NCBI RefSeq assembly: GCF_000516985.1
Contig: NW_006917100.1
Span: forward strand, 609,490 to 673,489
Reading direction: 5' to 3'
DNA length: 64,000 nt
Source: Pestalotiopsis fici W106-1
Taxonomy: Eukaryota > Ascomycota > Sordariomycetes > Amphisphaeriales > Sporocadaceae
This document shows positions 37,238-48,385 of this stretch, one piece after another. Made by a program: the position numbers and the translations under genes. The notes under the pieces are model-generated. The model saw only the letters and a list, made by a program, of their open reading frames with translations. It did no database searches and was not told the DNA's origin. Position 1 is the stretch's first letter. The number at the start of each line of letters is the position of its first letter.

Positions 37238-38547
37238 TTACTTGGATTTTGGTTTCTCGTGGTTCTGCTCAATTTTCAGCTGCCAATTCTCCCTCCAATT
37301 CCAGACGAGTGCCATCGTGGTACCAGGCCCCGCTATAAAAGAAACTAGGGTAAGGTTGAAAATGGACAAGATTGCTTCAATCAATGTAAATCTGCCGTTT
37401 ACATATCGCACGGCATCGACAACGACGATATAACACCAAACAAGTGATGAAACGTAAATGATCCAGAAATCCCACTGGAAGATGTAGCTATAAGCATTCA
37501 ACATTAGTAAGGGGCATGTAAACAAAGCAGCGTCTCATACGTCTCGAGTGCGAGACTCTCGGTATGACTGGGGAACTCACTGGAGTCCAAGCACGGTACT
37601 CTCCTTCCATGTTGCCTTGTTAGGCAGAAAGATATAGCTTAGGGTAAGTTGCGGGTTGTCAGATGTGAAGCTGATGTAGAACGTGGCAAGCTGTGTCAGC
37701 GTTGAGATGATGCCAATGGCTAGATAGATCCGTTTGAGGTACTTGACATCGGCCGGGACGTTCGAAGGAATGCGCTCCGATGCTTGGAATGGGGAAAACA
37801 CAAGTAACAACAGATTAGGAATTGCCGGAGATATCTGCCACAGTGCCGTCAAGTTTTGAGTAATGTCAGAATCGCCCCAGGGGATATAGAGGGCAGTTGT
37901 GGGAACAAGGTATCCGATCACGAGAGCTGGAAGCAGCGCTCTGGCTTGGCCGCGGGACACTTCCCTGCCCTTACTGAGATAGCTGTCATTCCGTGATATG
38001 ACGGCGTAGACGAGGTAATACAACGGAATTATGGCTGCACCCGCCACAGTCTGGTAGAAGACGGCCCAAAGTGCCGTGCTAGAGAAGAGATGAGCAACTC
38101 AACAGGCCCCGTGACAAGTTTGGGAACCCCCAAGACTTACTAGCTTAATGCGCTGCCCCGGTTCCGCTGCCGGGACGCCTCGACATTCCAAATCGCGACG
38201 ACGGCAAAGAAGTTGACGAGAAAGTGGATCTGCTGGAGCCGGACGCCTTGATCATATCCGGCCGGGCCGGCAATAAAAGCCGGGACAAGCCAGCGGAACA
38301 CAAAGTCGATGGCCTCGACGCCCGTGTACGTCTGCTTGATGGGTGTGCCGTCGGCCCACTGGCCACTGGTGACAACCTTTTCAAAGTCGACTGGTACCCC
38401 GTTGATGCTGTTCTCGATGCGCATAAAGTAGAACCCTGCGATGGAGAAGAGGGCGAAACAAACCACGGTCAGCCACGTGAGAGGCCGTCTGCCGCCCGGG
38501 TATGCTGACGGCGCGGGGCTTGGCTTGGGAATGCTGGGTTTGGGCAT
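37238..38547 (-). CDS. Polytopic membrane protein of unknown function
   Basis: Three exons on the minus strand, 38,547–38,141, 38,078–37,581 and 37,487–37,238, give 384 residues. Donors are GTAAGT and GTGAGT, acceptors are CTAG and ATAG, and phases match at both joins. A short Pro-rich N-terminus (KPSIPKPSPAPS) is followed by about eight or nine hydrophobic segments, among them LTWLTVVCFALFSIAGFYF, FRWLVPAFIAGPAGYDQGV and AIIPLYYLVYAV. Similar proteins occur widely in filamentous fungi, sometimes beside secondary-metabolism genes. I do not know a demonstrated activity. It is convergent with PNS1. No neighbour here is a backbone synthase. Confidence 0.8.
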
Positions 38548-39256
38548 CTTGGGGCACTTGTAGGGGGCTGCGCCTGGTATATATGGTGTTCAGATAATAT
38601 TCTGGGACGAACAAAGCTTGCAAGCAGTTCAGATAATCTATTATGTAGGAATATTTGGGGAAGATCTTCTCAATCCCGCAAAGATGAAAGCGTAGATGTC
38701 TGGTAACTCTAGATCCAACTTGTGCTTATGTTGTGTTGGTCGCGTAGCAAACTTCTCGGTCTCGGCCCCTCTTTTTTTTTTTTTTTTCTTTTCGTGCTGT
38801 GCCTCAAAGGTATACGAATTTAGCAGTAGGAGTCAAATGCGGCCGCTTACAAGTGCAAGTATATTCCAGTACAGAAATGTGGAAATTGGTGCCTTCGATC
38901 TACCAATTCGTGCTCAATTAGAGTCATCGTAGCCAATGCAGTCTATCGAAAACTGCATGAAACAGTGCGATCATGACGATCTAGATCTCAAGAAGAATAA
39001 AAGGCATCAAGAGTAGTCCCTGACCTCCCGTTCTTTTGTTCTAACAATGGGCATTAATCGACTAACAAAGAAGTCATTGTGACTACATGTCATGAAACTC
39101 GATGGCTACAATGCCTCAGGCCGCATACAATGACATTCACGGCAGAGGTATATAAGCTGAACACGTGTCACTTGATGCAGGGAGAATCAACAACCAAAGA
39201 ATACGTTCTCTTCCACTCACACCGCTCAATACACTTTGTTCAACCGCAGTCTTCGA
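38548..39256. other. Intergenic region between divergent genes
   Basis: This 0.7-kb stretch separates the membrane-protein gene from the next gene, which points away from it. It holds an 18-base run of T near 38,771–38,788 and the TATA and CACGTG sites listed separately. No further gene is seen. Confidence 0.6.
39149..39167 (+). promoter_or_regulatory. TATA box and CACGTG E-box
   Basis: gtatataag at 39,149–39,157 lies about 105 bp upstream of the ATG at 39,257. A CACGTG palindrome follows at 39,162–39,167. CACGTG is a known site for bHLH factors in fungi. Its use here is inferred from position only. Confidence 0.45.
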
Positions 39257-40084
39257 ATGTCCCCTTCATTCTTGCACCGTCTCAAGAGCAAGGTCAGAAG
39301 TCTGCAAGACCGCAGGCGGAAAGTGTATTGTCCAACTCTCCCAGAATCTCAGGATCCCCGTGCACAAACGCGGTCTGAGATTGCTGCCGAGATTTTGCTC
39401 CGGGAGAAGCAGTTGGGAGCGGATTTGTCCTTGGTGGAAGGGGAGGAGAAGGGAGAAGTGAAACAATTGGTTGTCGATGATGCCGCATCGATTAACACTG
39501 AGCTGTTCCCGGACTTTGACTCTAGCATCGACCCGGAAGCCCATGTTGAAGACATCTTTGCAAATGTGAGCGCACAGTTCTGGAAGGGCCGGCAGAGGTC
39601 GTGGAGCTGGGCGTCCAATGCCACTTGCGTCGAGGTGAGTGACCAGCGACGGCGCGAGCAGGAGGGCTGGCCTCTTTCCCTCAAGCCTGTGGCGAATCCT
39701 GTGACGGGTGAGGTCATCTATGCCCCCGTGCCCTTTTTCCTGTGTCCTGGCTACTATGAAGAAGACCCACCGCTCTGTGAGTTTTCCATCGAGGTTGCCT
39801 TTGAGCAAGGTGAGTATAGTGACGACAGCAATGTGATGGATGAGGCTCTCCATCATGCTTTTACCTCGATGAGTGAAGACCATGAGTGGGACCACGTTGA
39901 CAAGAACCTCAAATGGCGCTTTATCGATGTGGTTGCATCCAAAAAGCACCACCACACCGTCTCGACGCACCAGAAAGGTAGGAGCACATGTTCACGGCCA
40001 GGTTGCGATCTGGGAAAATCCAAAAGACAAGAGCTGAAGCGATTTTTGGATCATTTTTGGAAGAGCTTTTCAACAGCTCTGTAG
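39257..40084 (+). CDS. Hypothetical protein, 275 residues
   Basis: This is a single-exon frame that I do not recognise. The open frame begins earlier at a TTG, so the first ATG at 39,257 is used. The N-terminus is very basic (RLKSKVRSLQDRRRKVY). A mixed acidic and basic middle follows, then a WKGRQRSWSWAS segment, a LCPGYYEEDPP stretch with two nearby Cys, and a basic tail. There is no signal peptide or membrane segment. A TATA box stands upstream. A 234-residue frame on the opposite strand overlaps it but has no ATG-led family resemblance. The gene is convergent with the acetylxylan esterase. Confidence 0.65.
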   Translation: MSPSFLHRLKSKVRSLQDRRRKVYCPTLPESQDPRAQTRSEIAAEILLREKQLGADLSLVEGEEKGEVKQLVVDDAASINTELFPDFDSSIDPEAHVEDIFANVSAQFWKGRQRSWSWASNATCVEVSDQRRREQEGWPLSLKPVANPVTGEVIYAPVPFFLCPGYYEEDPPLCEFSIEVAFEQGEYSDDSNVMDEALHHAFTSMSEDHEWDHVDKNLKWRFIDVVASKKHHHTVSTHQKGRSTCSRPGCDLGKSKRQELKRFLDHFWKSFSTAL

Positions 40085-40219
40085 CTTGAGACTCAGACTT
40101 TAGCACCAATAATAGAATCAGATGACTCCCTAACTTTTGAATTCCAATGAAAGACTGCGCTCTGATATGTTGGGTTGTCAATGACTTTGTTACGTCTCCT
40201 CTCTGAAGACTTGAGTATT

Positions 40220-41169
40220 TCAGGTCAACAATCCAAAGAACTGCAACATATTTTGCTCATTAACCGGAGCCGTGTGTCCCACGCCTTGACCAAAGTAGCC
40301 AACCACCTGACTTCCGTCCCCGTACAGGATTTGGGTATACGCCGAGCTTGGCACACCACTATTGTTCTTTGCATTCTGCAGCCCCCAGACGGCACCCCAC
40401 TGCTTGAGAGCCTCGTAGCCGGCCTGTGGGTACACCAGATTGTCGGCCAAGCCGTGCCAGATTTGCATGCGCGGGTACTTTCCAGTGTAGCCCGGGTACG
40501 AATTGTGCACAAAAGCGGCCCAGTCGGCCGCCGTGTGCGTGAGGCCACGAGCACACGTCTGGTTCGAGCCAAAAGGGGTACTCGTGGCGCTGCCAAAGAA
40601 GCACGCGTGAGCGACGCCACTATAGGCCGAGCCCGCGGCAAACACGTCTGGATACGATCCCGCCATGACATTGGTCATCATGGCGCCCGAGGACGAGCCC
40701 ATGACAAAGACCCGGCTCTTGTCCCCCGAGTACTTGTCCAGCGTGTAGTTGACCATGCTGATGATGCCGGCGGCGTCACCGCCGCCATTGTGAGTAAGTG
40801 AGGCCGCATTGTTCACGTCCCAACAGTTGGAGTTGTGCGGTGTGCCCGGGTAGATCAGGATGAAGCCTCCAGAGTCAGCGTATGATGGGAGCTTGGTGCC
40901 AGAGTACCATGTTGGCGCTGATCCTCCACAGGGATGCAGCTAAATTGGATGATGTAATGTTAGCATATCTCTTCATCACTAATGTCTTTTGTGAATGCAG
41001 AACATACAGCTACAATGATAGCCGGATTGGTAGCAACTTTATCAGGGACATAGATGTAAAAGTTGATACTAGTAGGGTTGCTGCCAAAACTCGTCACCTG
41101 CTGCAGAGAAGCAGCTGATGTCAAAGTAGCAGCTGCAAGGAGACCGAGACCTAGGCTGGGAATCTTCAT
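40220..41169 (-). CDS. Secreted acetylxylan esterase, CE1 family
   Basis: Two exons on the minus strand, 41,169–41,008 and 40,939–40,220, are joined across a 68-bp intron (GTATGT...TTTAG) and encode 293 residues. The N-terminus is a signal peptide (KIPSLGLGLLAAATLTSAAS). The mature part follows the fungal CE1 acetylxylan esterase pattern: LHPCGGSAPTWY, the nucleophile motif GSSSG with Ser137, HGLADNLVYP with the likely Asp, and GVGHTAP with the catalytic His near the end. Such enzymes remove acetyl groups from xylan outside the cell. There is no cellulose-binding module. A TATA box lies about 65 bp upstream, in keeping with inducible expression. A close alternative is a feruloyl esterase of the same fold. 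Confidence 0.93.
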
Positions 41170-41230
41170 TGTGATGTATGGGCTTTTGATACTGTGAGAA
41201 ATAAAAGATGATGGCGATCTCTGAAGCCTC

Positions 41231-41240
41231 TTTATATATC
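41231..41240 (-). promoter_or_regulatory. TATA box of the CE1 esterase gene
   Basis: The minus strand reads gatatataaa about 65 bp before the ATG at 41,169. Position and sequence fit a core promoter. Confidence 0.55.
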
Positions 41241-43063
41241 TGAAGACTGACTACTTCAGCGGTTGACGATGTGCTTTCCAGATATCGATCCCTCGTCTAA
41301 TCGATGTTCACTCGTCTCTTCTTCTCCAATATACAAGAATCGCAAACCATACATGTCAGTTCCGGATGCTGAGTGTCCAACTTAGGCAACGGAGCTCTAA
41401 GCCGCCGGAGTTTAGCACAGGTCCAAGTACTCGGCAACATAACACGGCAGGCAAAAAGTCACGACAACGCCTTGTCACGAAAGAAGACAAAGGGTTTAAC
41501 CGAGGTTGTCAACTTCAGCTGAGAAAAGAAATCCTCGCATCAATTAATCCCACCAGGTACGATGATGAAGGAAATTACAAAAGCCAAGAAAAAATAATTC
41601 GGAGGGTAGCAGTCCTCCGCATTCTCCAACGAAATGCTACTAAGTCAACGCAACCGCTCCCGGTAAAAAGCCAATTGACGTCGCCCAATCAGCCAAGACC
41701 ACCACTAAATGCAACCCGTCCTCATTAATATACCAGTGCCGACTTTCAATGCCGGATATGGCCTATTCATAGCCTCATCGATTGGGAGTAAGTTGTCTTT
41801 GCGGTCCAGCCCTTCCAAAGCAGTGTACGACATCAATTCGACGTGTCGGATACGATTTACACGAGGCTTTGCTCTTTTCCCTATCACTTGCACCGTATCC
41901 CTAGATCACAAGCTGTTTGAATTTGTGCTTTACCGCGCGTCGTGCTGTAATGTATCTCTCGATTTCTAACCCAGCGCCACAAACAAGAACTGCAAGCACT
42001 CTGGGCACCGAAACCACCTAGTCTGATCAACTCACATCTTCCCGCGACACATAAGACGTCAAGAGTGAATCCATACTCAAGAGGAAGTCGATCTATTTTT
42101 CTGATTATCTTGAGCTCTTGTAGGGCCTCTTTCCTGGTCATTTCGCATCCCTCCTTGACGCCCCGCGGAAGGGGAAGCCATCGTCATGCGAGTGAATGTC
42201 GAACTTCGATCGCTTGTACTATTCGTATCGGCCGATACCAAGATGATTTGACCACTTCGTTCTTTTGTTTCTCCTTGCTATTTCTCTAGAATTAAAGATG
42301 CACCGGAAAAGATGTTTTAAGCAGTCGAAGAACCTGGGTCGAGATCGATCACGTCCCAATAATGTCCTCAATATCCATTCAAATCAGCTCACTCGTGAAT
42401 TTGGCGTATGAATACGAAAATCTCAGGCTTGTATCTAGCTAGCGGATTGACTTGAGCGCCCCTGAGCCTTCATTGCCACCAGGTATGTTTGCCATAAAGG
42501 CGGCCGTATTAAGTTGAATTGCAAGCTGAAATTTATGCTGGAATATGATAGTAATATCAAATTACTTACGAAGGAATTCAAATGGATGTAATTGTCAGTG
42601 AAGGGTGTATCCTTTAGCTAGCTAGGTGCGCACCAAAGGTACTAACCTACTGCAGCTCGAGCACTTCTACAGTGTTTGCTCAGGTAGCACCGACTGCAGT
42701 AGTCCAACTAGAAGTGTTTCATTCAAAATTCGTGAATTCATAGAAAATTGGAACTCTCTTCATACAATATGCAGTTTTTGTGATTATTCGCAGACAAAAG
42801 CAAACATGTCCAACTTTCGACACTTCAGAGGGATTTCAAATGCTAGAACGAGTCCCGCAGGCAAGCTTGTTAGGCGGGTTTCTCTGCGACAGCGCCTGAA
42901 CACGCCCTAATATCGAAATGTCACGGGGCCATCCGCCAGTCCCACAGTTGATTGGCCCACTGGCGTGCATCAAAGCCAGCTGATAACGTCGTATCTCTCT
43001 TGTCCTTCTAACGCATGTTCCTCACCATCAACTGTCCATGCTCGCCATCCTTTGTCAAACAAT
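41241..43063. other. Intergenic region
   Basis: About 1.8 kb between divergent genes. A 120-codon frame at 41,366–41,728 and an 85-codon frame on the other strand have no signal peptide, domain or good start context, and I take them as chance. The region probably holds the promoters of the esterase and the MFS transporter. Confidence 0.5.
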
Positions 43064-44708
43064 ATGGATATAGAAGGGCGGAACGGTGTTGAAGAGGACG
43101 AAATCGACGAGATGCCGCGTTCAAGGCCCAAGCGTGCGACGATCGGCGCCCTCCTCGCGTTATTGTTGCTCGTCAATCTCTCGACCAGTCTCTATCAGTT
43201 GCCGTTGAATCGCGTCATTGAGCGACGCCTATGTCGCGAATACTACAATGAGAACGAGCCGTCCGGTATTTTGCCTGGGGGCGAGATCCCCGAGGACCTC
43301 TGCAAGATCAATCAGGTGCAACAGGGACTTGCGTGGATACAGGGCGCCATGGATACTGCCTGGATTGTTGGTGGTGCGTCCCGTCCTGCCTGTCCTGCGT
43401 ACCATTACTTCACTGCCAGCAGCACCCTCTTTACTGACCCGCACCCGCAGACTTTGTCATGACCATCCCATTGGGCTTCGTCGCCGAGAAATATGGCCAA
43501 CGGACCGTGTTATGGATGAATTTGATTCCTCGCGTCTTCATGCTGGGCTGGGCGGTGATTGTGGGACATTTTGAGCACGCTCTGCCGCCACGTGCCATCA
43601 TTGCCGGTCCCTTCCTGTCGGCTCTGGGCGGTGATTGTGTCTTTAATTCAATGACATATGCCCTAGCTGCCAGCATCACAGACGATTATGTTCTTCGGTA
43701 CGCGCTCCAATTTGCAAACAAACTTTTGACTCGTGAGCTAAACAATTATCTGTCAGTGCCACCTATTTTGGCTGGATGAGCTCCATATCGTATGTCGTCG
43801 CTCTGTTGGGCCCAGCTCTGGCATCGGCTTCAATGTCGATTCTGCTTTGGTTGCCTTTCTTCGTGGGCATCACATTACTGTTACTGGCTGTACCCACCAT
43901 ATCACTGCTTCCAGATCATCCCGAAGGAGAATTCACTGGCCTTTCCCATCAGGCTCAAGATGAGCAATCTAGACCACTGATCTCTTCCCCACTGCTGAAA
44001 GCTCAGGATGCAGATACTTCAGCATTCACTGCCATTAGCAAACGTTGCGAAACACTCAGAGCCATGCTGGCCAGTCATACCAGGAACTTACTATTATTGT
44101 TCATCTCATTCTTCCTTACCTCATTGGCAAGCTCTGATACCAAGCTTTTACCCCAATACATCTCGAAGCGCTACCATTGGACATTTGCCTCAGCGGGCTA
44201 TCTCCTGTCGGGGAAGGCCGTCATGAACTTTGTCCTTCTGACTATCGTTGTTCCGTCACTTCTGCGAAATAGACATTCATTGAGCACTGGGCAATCATCT
44301 TCGGGACGAACCGATCGAGCCAATATTCGATACGCTCTGATTTGTCTTGCTGTCTCCATCATAGGTGCATTTTCAATAGGCCTCGCAGCCGAGATCTGGA
44401 TTCTAGTCCCGGCATTGCTCGTCTATGCTCTGGGTTCTGCGCTGCCGGTGTTTACATTGTCGCTGCTGAAATCGCCAGCCATACAACCGGAACGCGGCAT
44501 TCAACTACAGGATAAAGACACTGAAACTCACATGTTTGCTCTCGTCATGATGGTCAAGACTTTGGGGTCGCTTGTAGGGGCTCCACTAATGGCAATCCTT
44601 TGGGTCAGAGGCATCTCGCTCGGAGGTGCCGCATTGGGCGTTCCCTATTTCACAAGCTCAGCATGTTATGTGCTGGCTGCTCTGGTCATTTCAAGGATCC
44701 GGACATGA
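43064..44708 (+). CDS. Major facilitator superfamily transporter
   Basis: Three exons, 43,064–43,373, 43,451–43,697 and 43,757–44,708, encode 502 residues. Introns are 77 and 59 bp (GTGCGT...GCAG and GTACGC...TCAG). The ATG at 43,064 (MDIEGRNG) is preferred to one 99 bp upstream, because the first membrane segment then follows a normal short acidic tail. The pattern is about 12 membrane segments with a long central loop (residues about 230–275). The segment-2/3 loop reads IPLGFVAEKYGQR, a form of the MFS signature. An extracellular loop has RLCREYY and IPEDLCKINQVQ, seen in a fungal subgroup of unknown substrate. It converges on the copper-transporter gene with a gap of only 26 bp. Confidence 0.88.
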
Positions 44709-44734
44709 GATAAATTTATTTCTCTTCATTTAAT

Positions 44735-45283
44735 CTAGTGATGACTGTCATGAGATCCGAATCGACCGAATAGTACTGCTCCCAAGAATATGCCACCAAG
44801 CACCGATAAAAAGTATCCGACGTTCATAGTCATGACGGCGAGCATACTATTGATTGTCAGCACATCTATTCAGCCACATTCTATGTATCCATATAACGTA
44901 CAAAAGCCAGGACAAACGGGAATAACAACCTACAGCAGATATCCGATCCCAGCTAGAAACACATCCATCAGTCCTCGAGCTATCTCGGTGCCCAATGCAA
45001 AAGGGCGCTTGTGTTGTTCTGCATCCAATTGCCGTGAGAGTGGTGTTTTCTTGCCTTCGATATCAGCAGCCATAGCGACCGAGCCGGTGTTGTCGCTAGC
45101 TCTTGTCGATCGGAAAACAGCATGCTTAGCCGCCTGAAGCATTCTATGGACAAGTGCAAGAAAAATGAGAAATACACATGTCCCAGCGTATGATGCCTGA
45201 CCAGCTGGTGTCCACGCCGCTGAAAACAACGGCGTTGTGATTGATTGATGAAATATCATGTCCATCCTAGCGGATGCTGTCAT
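44735..45283 (-). CDS. Ctr-family copper transporter
   Basis: Two exons, 45,283–44,934 and 44,846–44,735 on the minus strand, with an 87-bp intron (GTAGGT...AATAG), encode 153 residues. Ctr proteins are trimeric high-affinity Cu(I) carriers with three membrane segments. The first segment is near GTCVFLIFLALVHRML. The second starts with MLAVM, the MxxxM motif known to line the copper path, and continues TMNVGYFLSVLGGIFLG, which contains the GxxxG pair of the third segment. The N-terminus has only a few Met (MDMIF), so it resembles Ctr2-type intracellular or low-affinity members more than Met-rich Ctr1. The second exon is too short to be noticed alone. Confidence 0.88.
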
Positions 45284-45475
45284 GGCAGGGCATGAGGGGG
45301 GTCAGAAGGATGTTCAGATGTGATCATTCAATTTGACATGGTAATTTGACGTAATAATTGCCGTCTCGTCATTGTTAGCAAAGCTGTCTTTGTCTTGGGC
45401 AACTGTCAGCTTGGTGGGATCGGGAACAATTTCCCCCCATGCCGTAACAAAGAAGCATCACTAATCAAAACATTC

Positions 45476-47044
45476 CTAGTCCAAAGGCTCCAACGCCCCC
45501 TTGCCGCTGATGCTGAACTCTGGAATCTCCCTCACCAGACTCCTGCCCGAAGTCATCTGGTTTCCCTCGACCCAGTTTCCATGGATCTGCGCCTTGACAT
45601 GCATAGGCAGCTGCGCAAATGCCACGGGCTTCTCAAACTCTTTCGTGTCCAAAAGCACCAGATCATTCCTGTTCGCAGCACGTCGTTCCACCATGGCCAT
45701 GACCCAGCCGTCGCCCTCTGGAGCATTAGGGCCGCGCGGGATGAAGATCGGCTCCTGGACGAGCGAGTCGTCGCCTGCGTAGTAGTACCGAGTCTTGTTC
45801 GTCTCGTGGTCGTGCATAGCGAGTCCATTTAGGCCGTGAAAGATGTTCTTTTTGCCGTCCGAGGTCTCGGGCATAAAGACATTGAGGAAGAGGTATCTGT
45901 ACTTGCCAGTCATGAAACGCTCATCTATTCGCGGGAACTCGGAGGGGACATCTAGAATAACGGTCGGGTCCGGAACTGTGCTGCCTGTCGGCTGGTTCAG
46001 GTCAAGCTCCCAGCGTACGAAGTCGGCCTTGGCGTCTGGTGCGGGCATCCGTCCATCGTCTGGAGGGAAGAAGGGAAAGGCATTGTCGTGCACGCGCGAA
46101 GACTCTAGATAGACTTTGCCGTCCTCGCCTTCCCAGGCACCGGCCGTATGGATCGGCATGCAGTTCTTCCACGAGTATACCCTTGATTCTCCCTGTTTCC
46201 AGCCGGAAGGCAGCGGCGTGCTCTTGCGCCTGGGGACCACAATAAATGTGGCTGGCAGTTTGTAGTCCCAGGCCCAATGTTGCTTTCCAGCCTTTAGGCG
46301 CGCCATATTGGCCTCGAATGGCCACAGCACGAGGACTAGCCAATTGGGGGTGATGACACAGTCGTGGATGAACGCACACCACGGCGACTGTATCCACTGC
46401 TCGTCGTGCTTCTTCCCGTCCTTGTCGAGAGCGTAGATGACAATATCTTTTGTCGCCAGACCTTTGGCCTCATAGCCAAAGACGACGAGCTCATCGGAAA
46501 AGGGATCAACCTTTGGGTGCGCCGTAAAGGTCTTGGCCTTGATCTGATCCCCGAAGGGATCGTAAGATAGCGTCTCCAGCGTGTCCGGATCGATCTCGTA
46601 TGGTAAACCGACTTCCTTTAAGGCGAGCAGGCGATTGGCCCAGTACACCAGATTTGTATTTGCAGTCGAGTCGACAGCGGCTCTCACGCACGGGTGGTGT
46701 GTGAAAGGGTTGCGATACAAGCCGAAGAGGGCCTTGTTGGCGCGTCGTTCAAGTTTATACCGCTCAGTCTCAATGTACTTGAGTCGCATGTCAACACGTC
46801 CATTGTGGATGCGAAAGGCCGACACATTTCCGTCGCCATCAATGGGAACATTATTAGGGTCCGGGGGAACAAACGGGTCGCACATTACGCGATAAAAGGT
46901 GCCATTAATCTCCGGCGGAATCTCTCCAAGTACGACAAGGTCGGCCAGTTCTCCTTCGATACGGCATGGTGAGCCTGAGCCTGCCAGATCATAGGCAGCA
47001 AGCCATTTGGTCGCTAGACCCTCGTAGACAGCAGCGATCTCCAT
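45476..47044 (-). CDS. Carotenoid/stilbene cleavage dioxygenase (CAO-1 type)
   Basis: A single exon encodes 522 residues, similar to Neurospora CAO-1. The carotenoid oxygenase family uses one Fe(II) held by four His to split a double bond. The four are visible at His176 (TAHPKVDP), His227 (FIHDCVIT), His299 (MPIHTAG) and His488 (QIHGNW). The N-terminus has GEIPPEINGTFYRV, where family members read into the first blade. No signal peptide or membrane segment is seen. Fungal members of this length cleave resveratrol-like stilbenes or lignin-derived phenolics rather than carotenoids, so that substrate is more likely here. It is tandem with the copper-transporter gene, about 190 bp upstream. Confidence 0.93.
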   Translation of the reverse strand: MEIAAVYEGLATKWLAAYDLAGSGSPCRIEGELADLVVLGEIPPEINGTFYRVMCDPFVPPDPNNVPIDGDGNVSAFRIHNGRVDMRLKYIETERYKLERRANKALFGLYRNPFTHHPCVRAAVDSTANTNLVYWANRLLALKEVGLPYEIDPDTLETLSYDPFGDQIKAKTFTAHPKVDPFSDELVVFGYEAKGLATKDIVIYALDKDGKKHDEQWIQSPWCAFIHDCVITPNWLVLVLWPFEANMARLKAGKQHWAWDYKLPATFIVVPRRKSTPLPSGWKQGESRVYSWKNCMPIHTAGAWEGEDGKVYLESSRVHDNAFPFFPPDDGRMPAPDAKADFVRWELDLNQPTGSTVPDPTVILDVPSEFPRIDERFMTGKYRYLFLNVFMPETSDGKKNIFHGLNGLAMHDHETNKTRYYYAGDDSLVQEPIFIPRGPNAPEGDGWVMAMVERRAANRNDLVLLDTKEFEKPVAFAQLPMHVKAQIHGNWVEGNQMTSGRSLVREIPEFSISGKGALEPLD

Positions 47045-48385
47045 GGTAAAAGTCCTTGGCCACTACTTGATAAATTTTGGAGCTTCCGGTATGAATGAGA
47101 CTCGGGGCTCCAAGTTGTGATGGAGAGGAGCTACGGCTAGGCATTCAAACAAAAATTCATCAAGCTCTTATAGAACTAGACCGATGATATGGACTCTCAC
47201 TCAATGCCGTGCTTTTGGAACATGTAGCCCGGACGATCACCCCGCGGGTCAGCTATTGCCGCGGTAGAGGTCCATCAACAGACCGGTTCCGTGTCAAGTC
47301 TTGTGACATTGGACTATCCAATTACCCACACAAGCAGAGCCAGGCATAACTCGTCAGTTTGCTTTCGAGTCGTTCGCGGCAGTTCATGGCGTGCCGGGAA
47401 GAGATCCCCTTGCATCTACAAGGAATGGATACCAGGGACCAAAGGGATTCGGATTGGCCTACCATCCTCTTTTTTCCCAGCCCCGGAGTGTTTAGTACAA
47501 ACCTTACACAGCAGCACCATAGGCATTAGGCGGGGCGATCGACAGCCGCTATCGACTAATGCTGGTTCTTTGGGGTGCTATCCGACCGAACCGGCCGAGT
47601 AGGTCGGATGATGCCTGTCGAGACTATAGTCAGGGTCCCCACGTGCAGCAAATCATCATTCAAGTAAAATAATCCAGGTCAAGGGAACGGGGCAGGGGTT
47701 TATCTGGGCCGAACGAATGTTAGATGGCACGCATCTCCGTAGGCTGGAAATTCGACGGGTGTCGGTGTGAACTTCGGGAGCCACGATTCAACTCCAACGC
47801 GTCACTTCTGTACCTTTGGATTCTCTAAGCGGCAGACTCATAATTCGGTACAAAATGCAGAATACCAAGCACCAGGTAGTCAAGGCACGTTTTTCCACCC
47901 GAGAGTTGACCGAAATCGGGCTTTTATCGGTGTACGGTCTCAGCGCTGTCCCGGAAACAAATTGCAGCCAGGTCGGTAAACGCAACATTCCCTTTGCCCG
48001 AGCTGCAGACCCCTCCTCAGTCCTTGACACGCAGTCTCGGACCCATGGTCAGGTCAACCCGACAGCTGCTTCTGCTTGTTTTACGACAAAATACGATGTG
48101 ATTTCACCACTGAAATATGTATAGCCGTGTCATATATGGTTGAGAATAAAATTCAGGGCACACCCGCCACGGAAAAATATATACAAATTGTCAGATATGG
48201 GGGTGTGCTATAGCGTACTGCAGCAACTCCAATAGTGTCAATGAAAGTGCCCGGGGCTCCCGGAGATAAGCCGGCTGCACGCGATACTATATACAGAGGA
48301 ACGAGTGTAGACATTCAAACTCTCCTGATCAGTATTTTCCGATCATCTCATCAGAAGACGAGTGTTCCCTTTGACGACTCGTGAT
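47045..48385. other. Intergenic region
   Basis: About 1.3 kb upstream of the dioxygenase and downstream of the next gene. Frames of 70–100 codons on both strands show no family resemblance. No tRNA or repeat is seen. Confidence 0.5.

Noticed and set aside
39236..39256. Upstream extension of the orphan gene to 39,236
   Set aside because: The frame begins with TTG; the first ATG is at 39,257.
39266..39970. A 234-codon frame on the minus strand
   Set aside because: It lies wholly opposite the 275-residue gene, reads as a shadow of it, and has no domain or promoter.
41366..41728. A 120-codon plus-strand frame
   Set aside because: No domain, no signal peptide, and composition like non-coding flanks.
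42965..43063. ATG at 42,965 as the MFS start
   Set aside because: It would add 33 residues rich in Ser and His with no conserved feature. The ATG at 43,064 gives the usual short tail.
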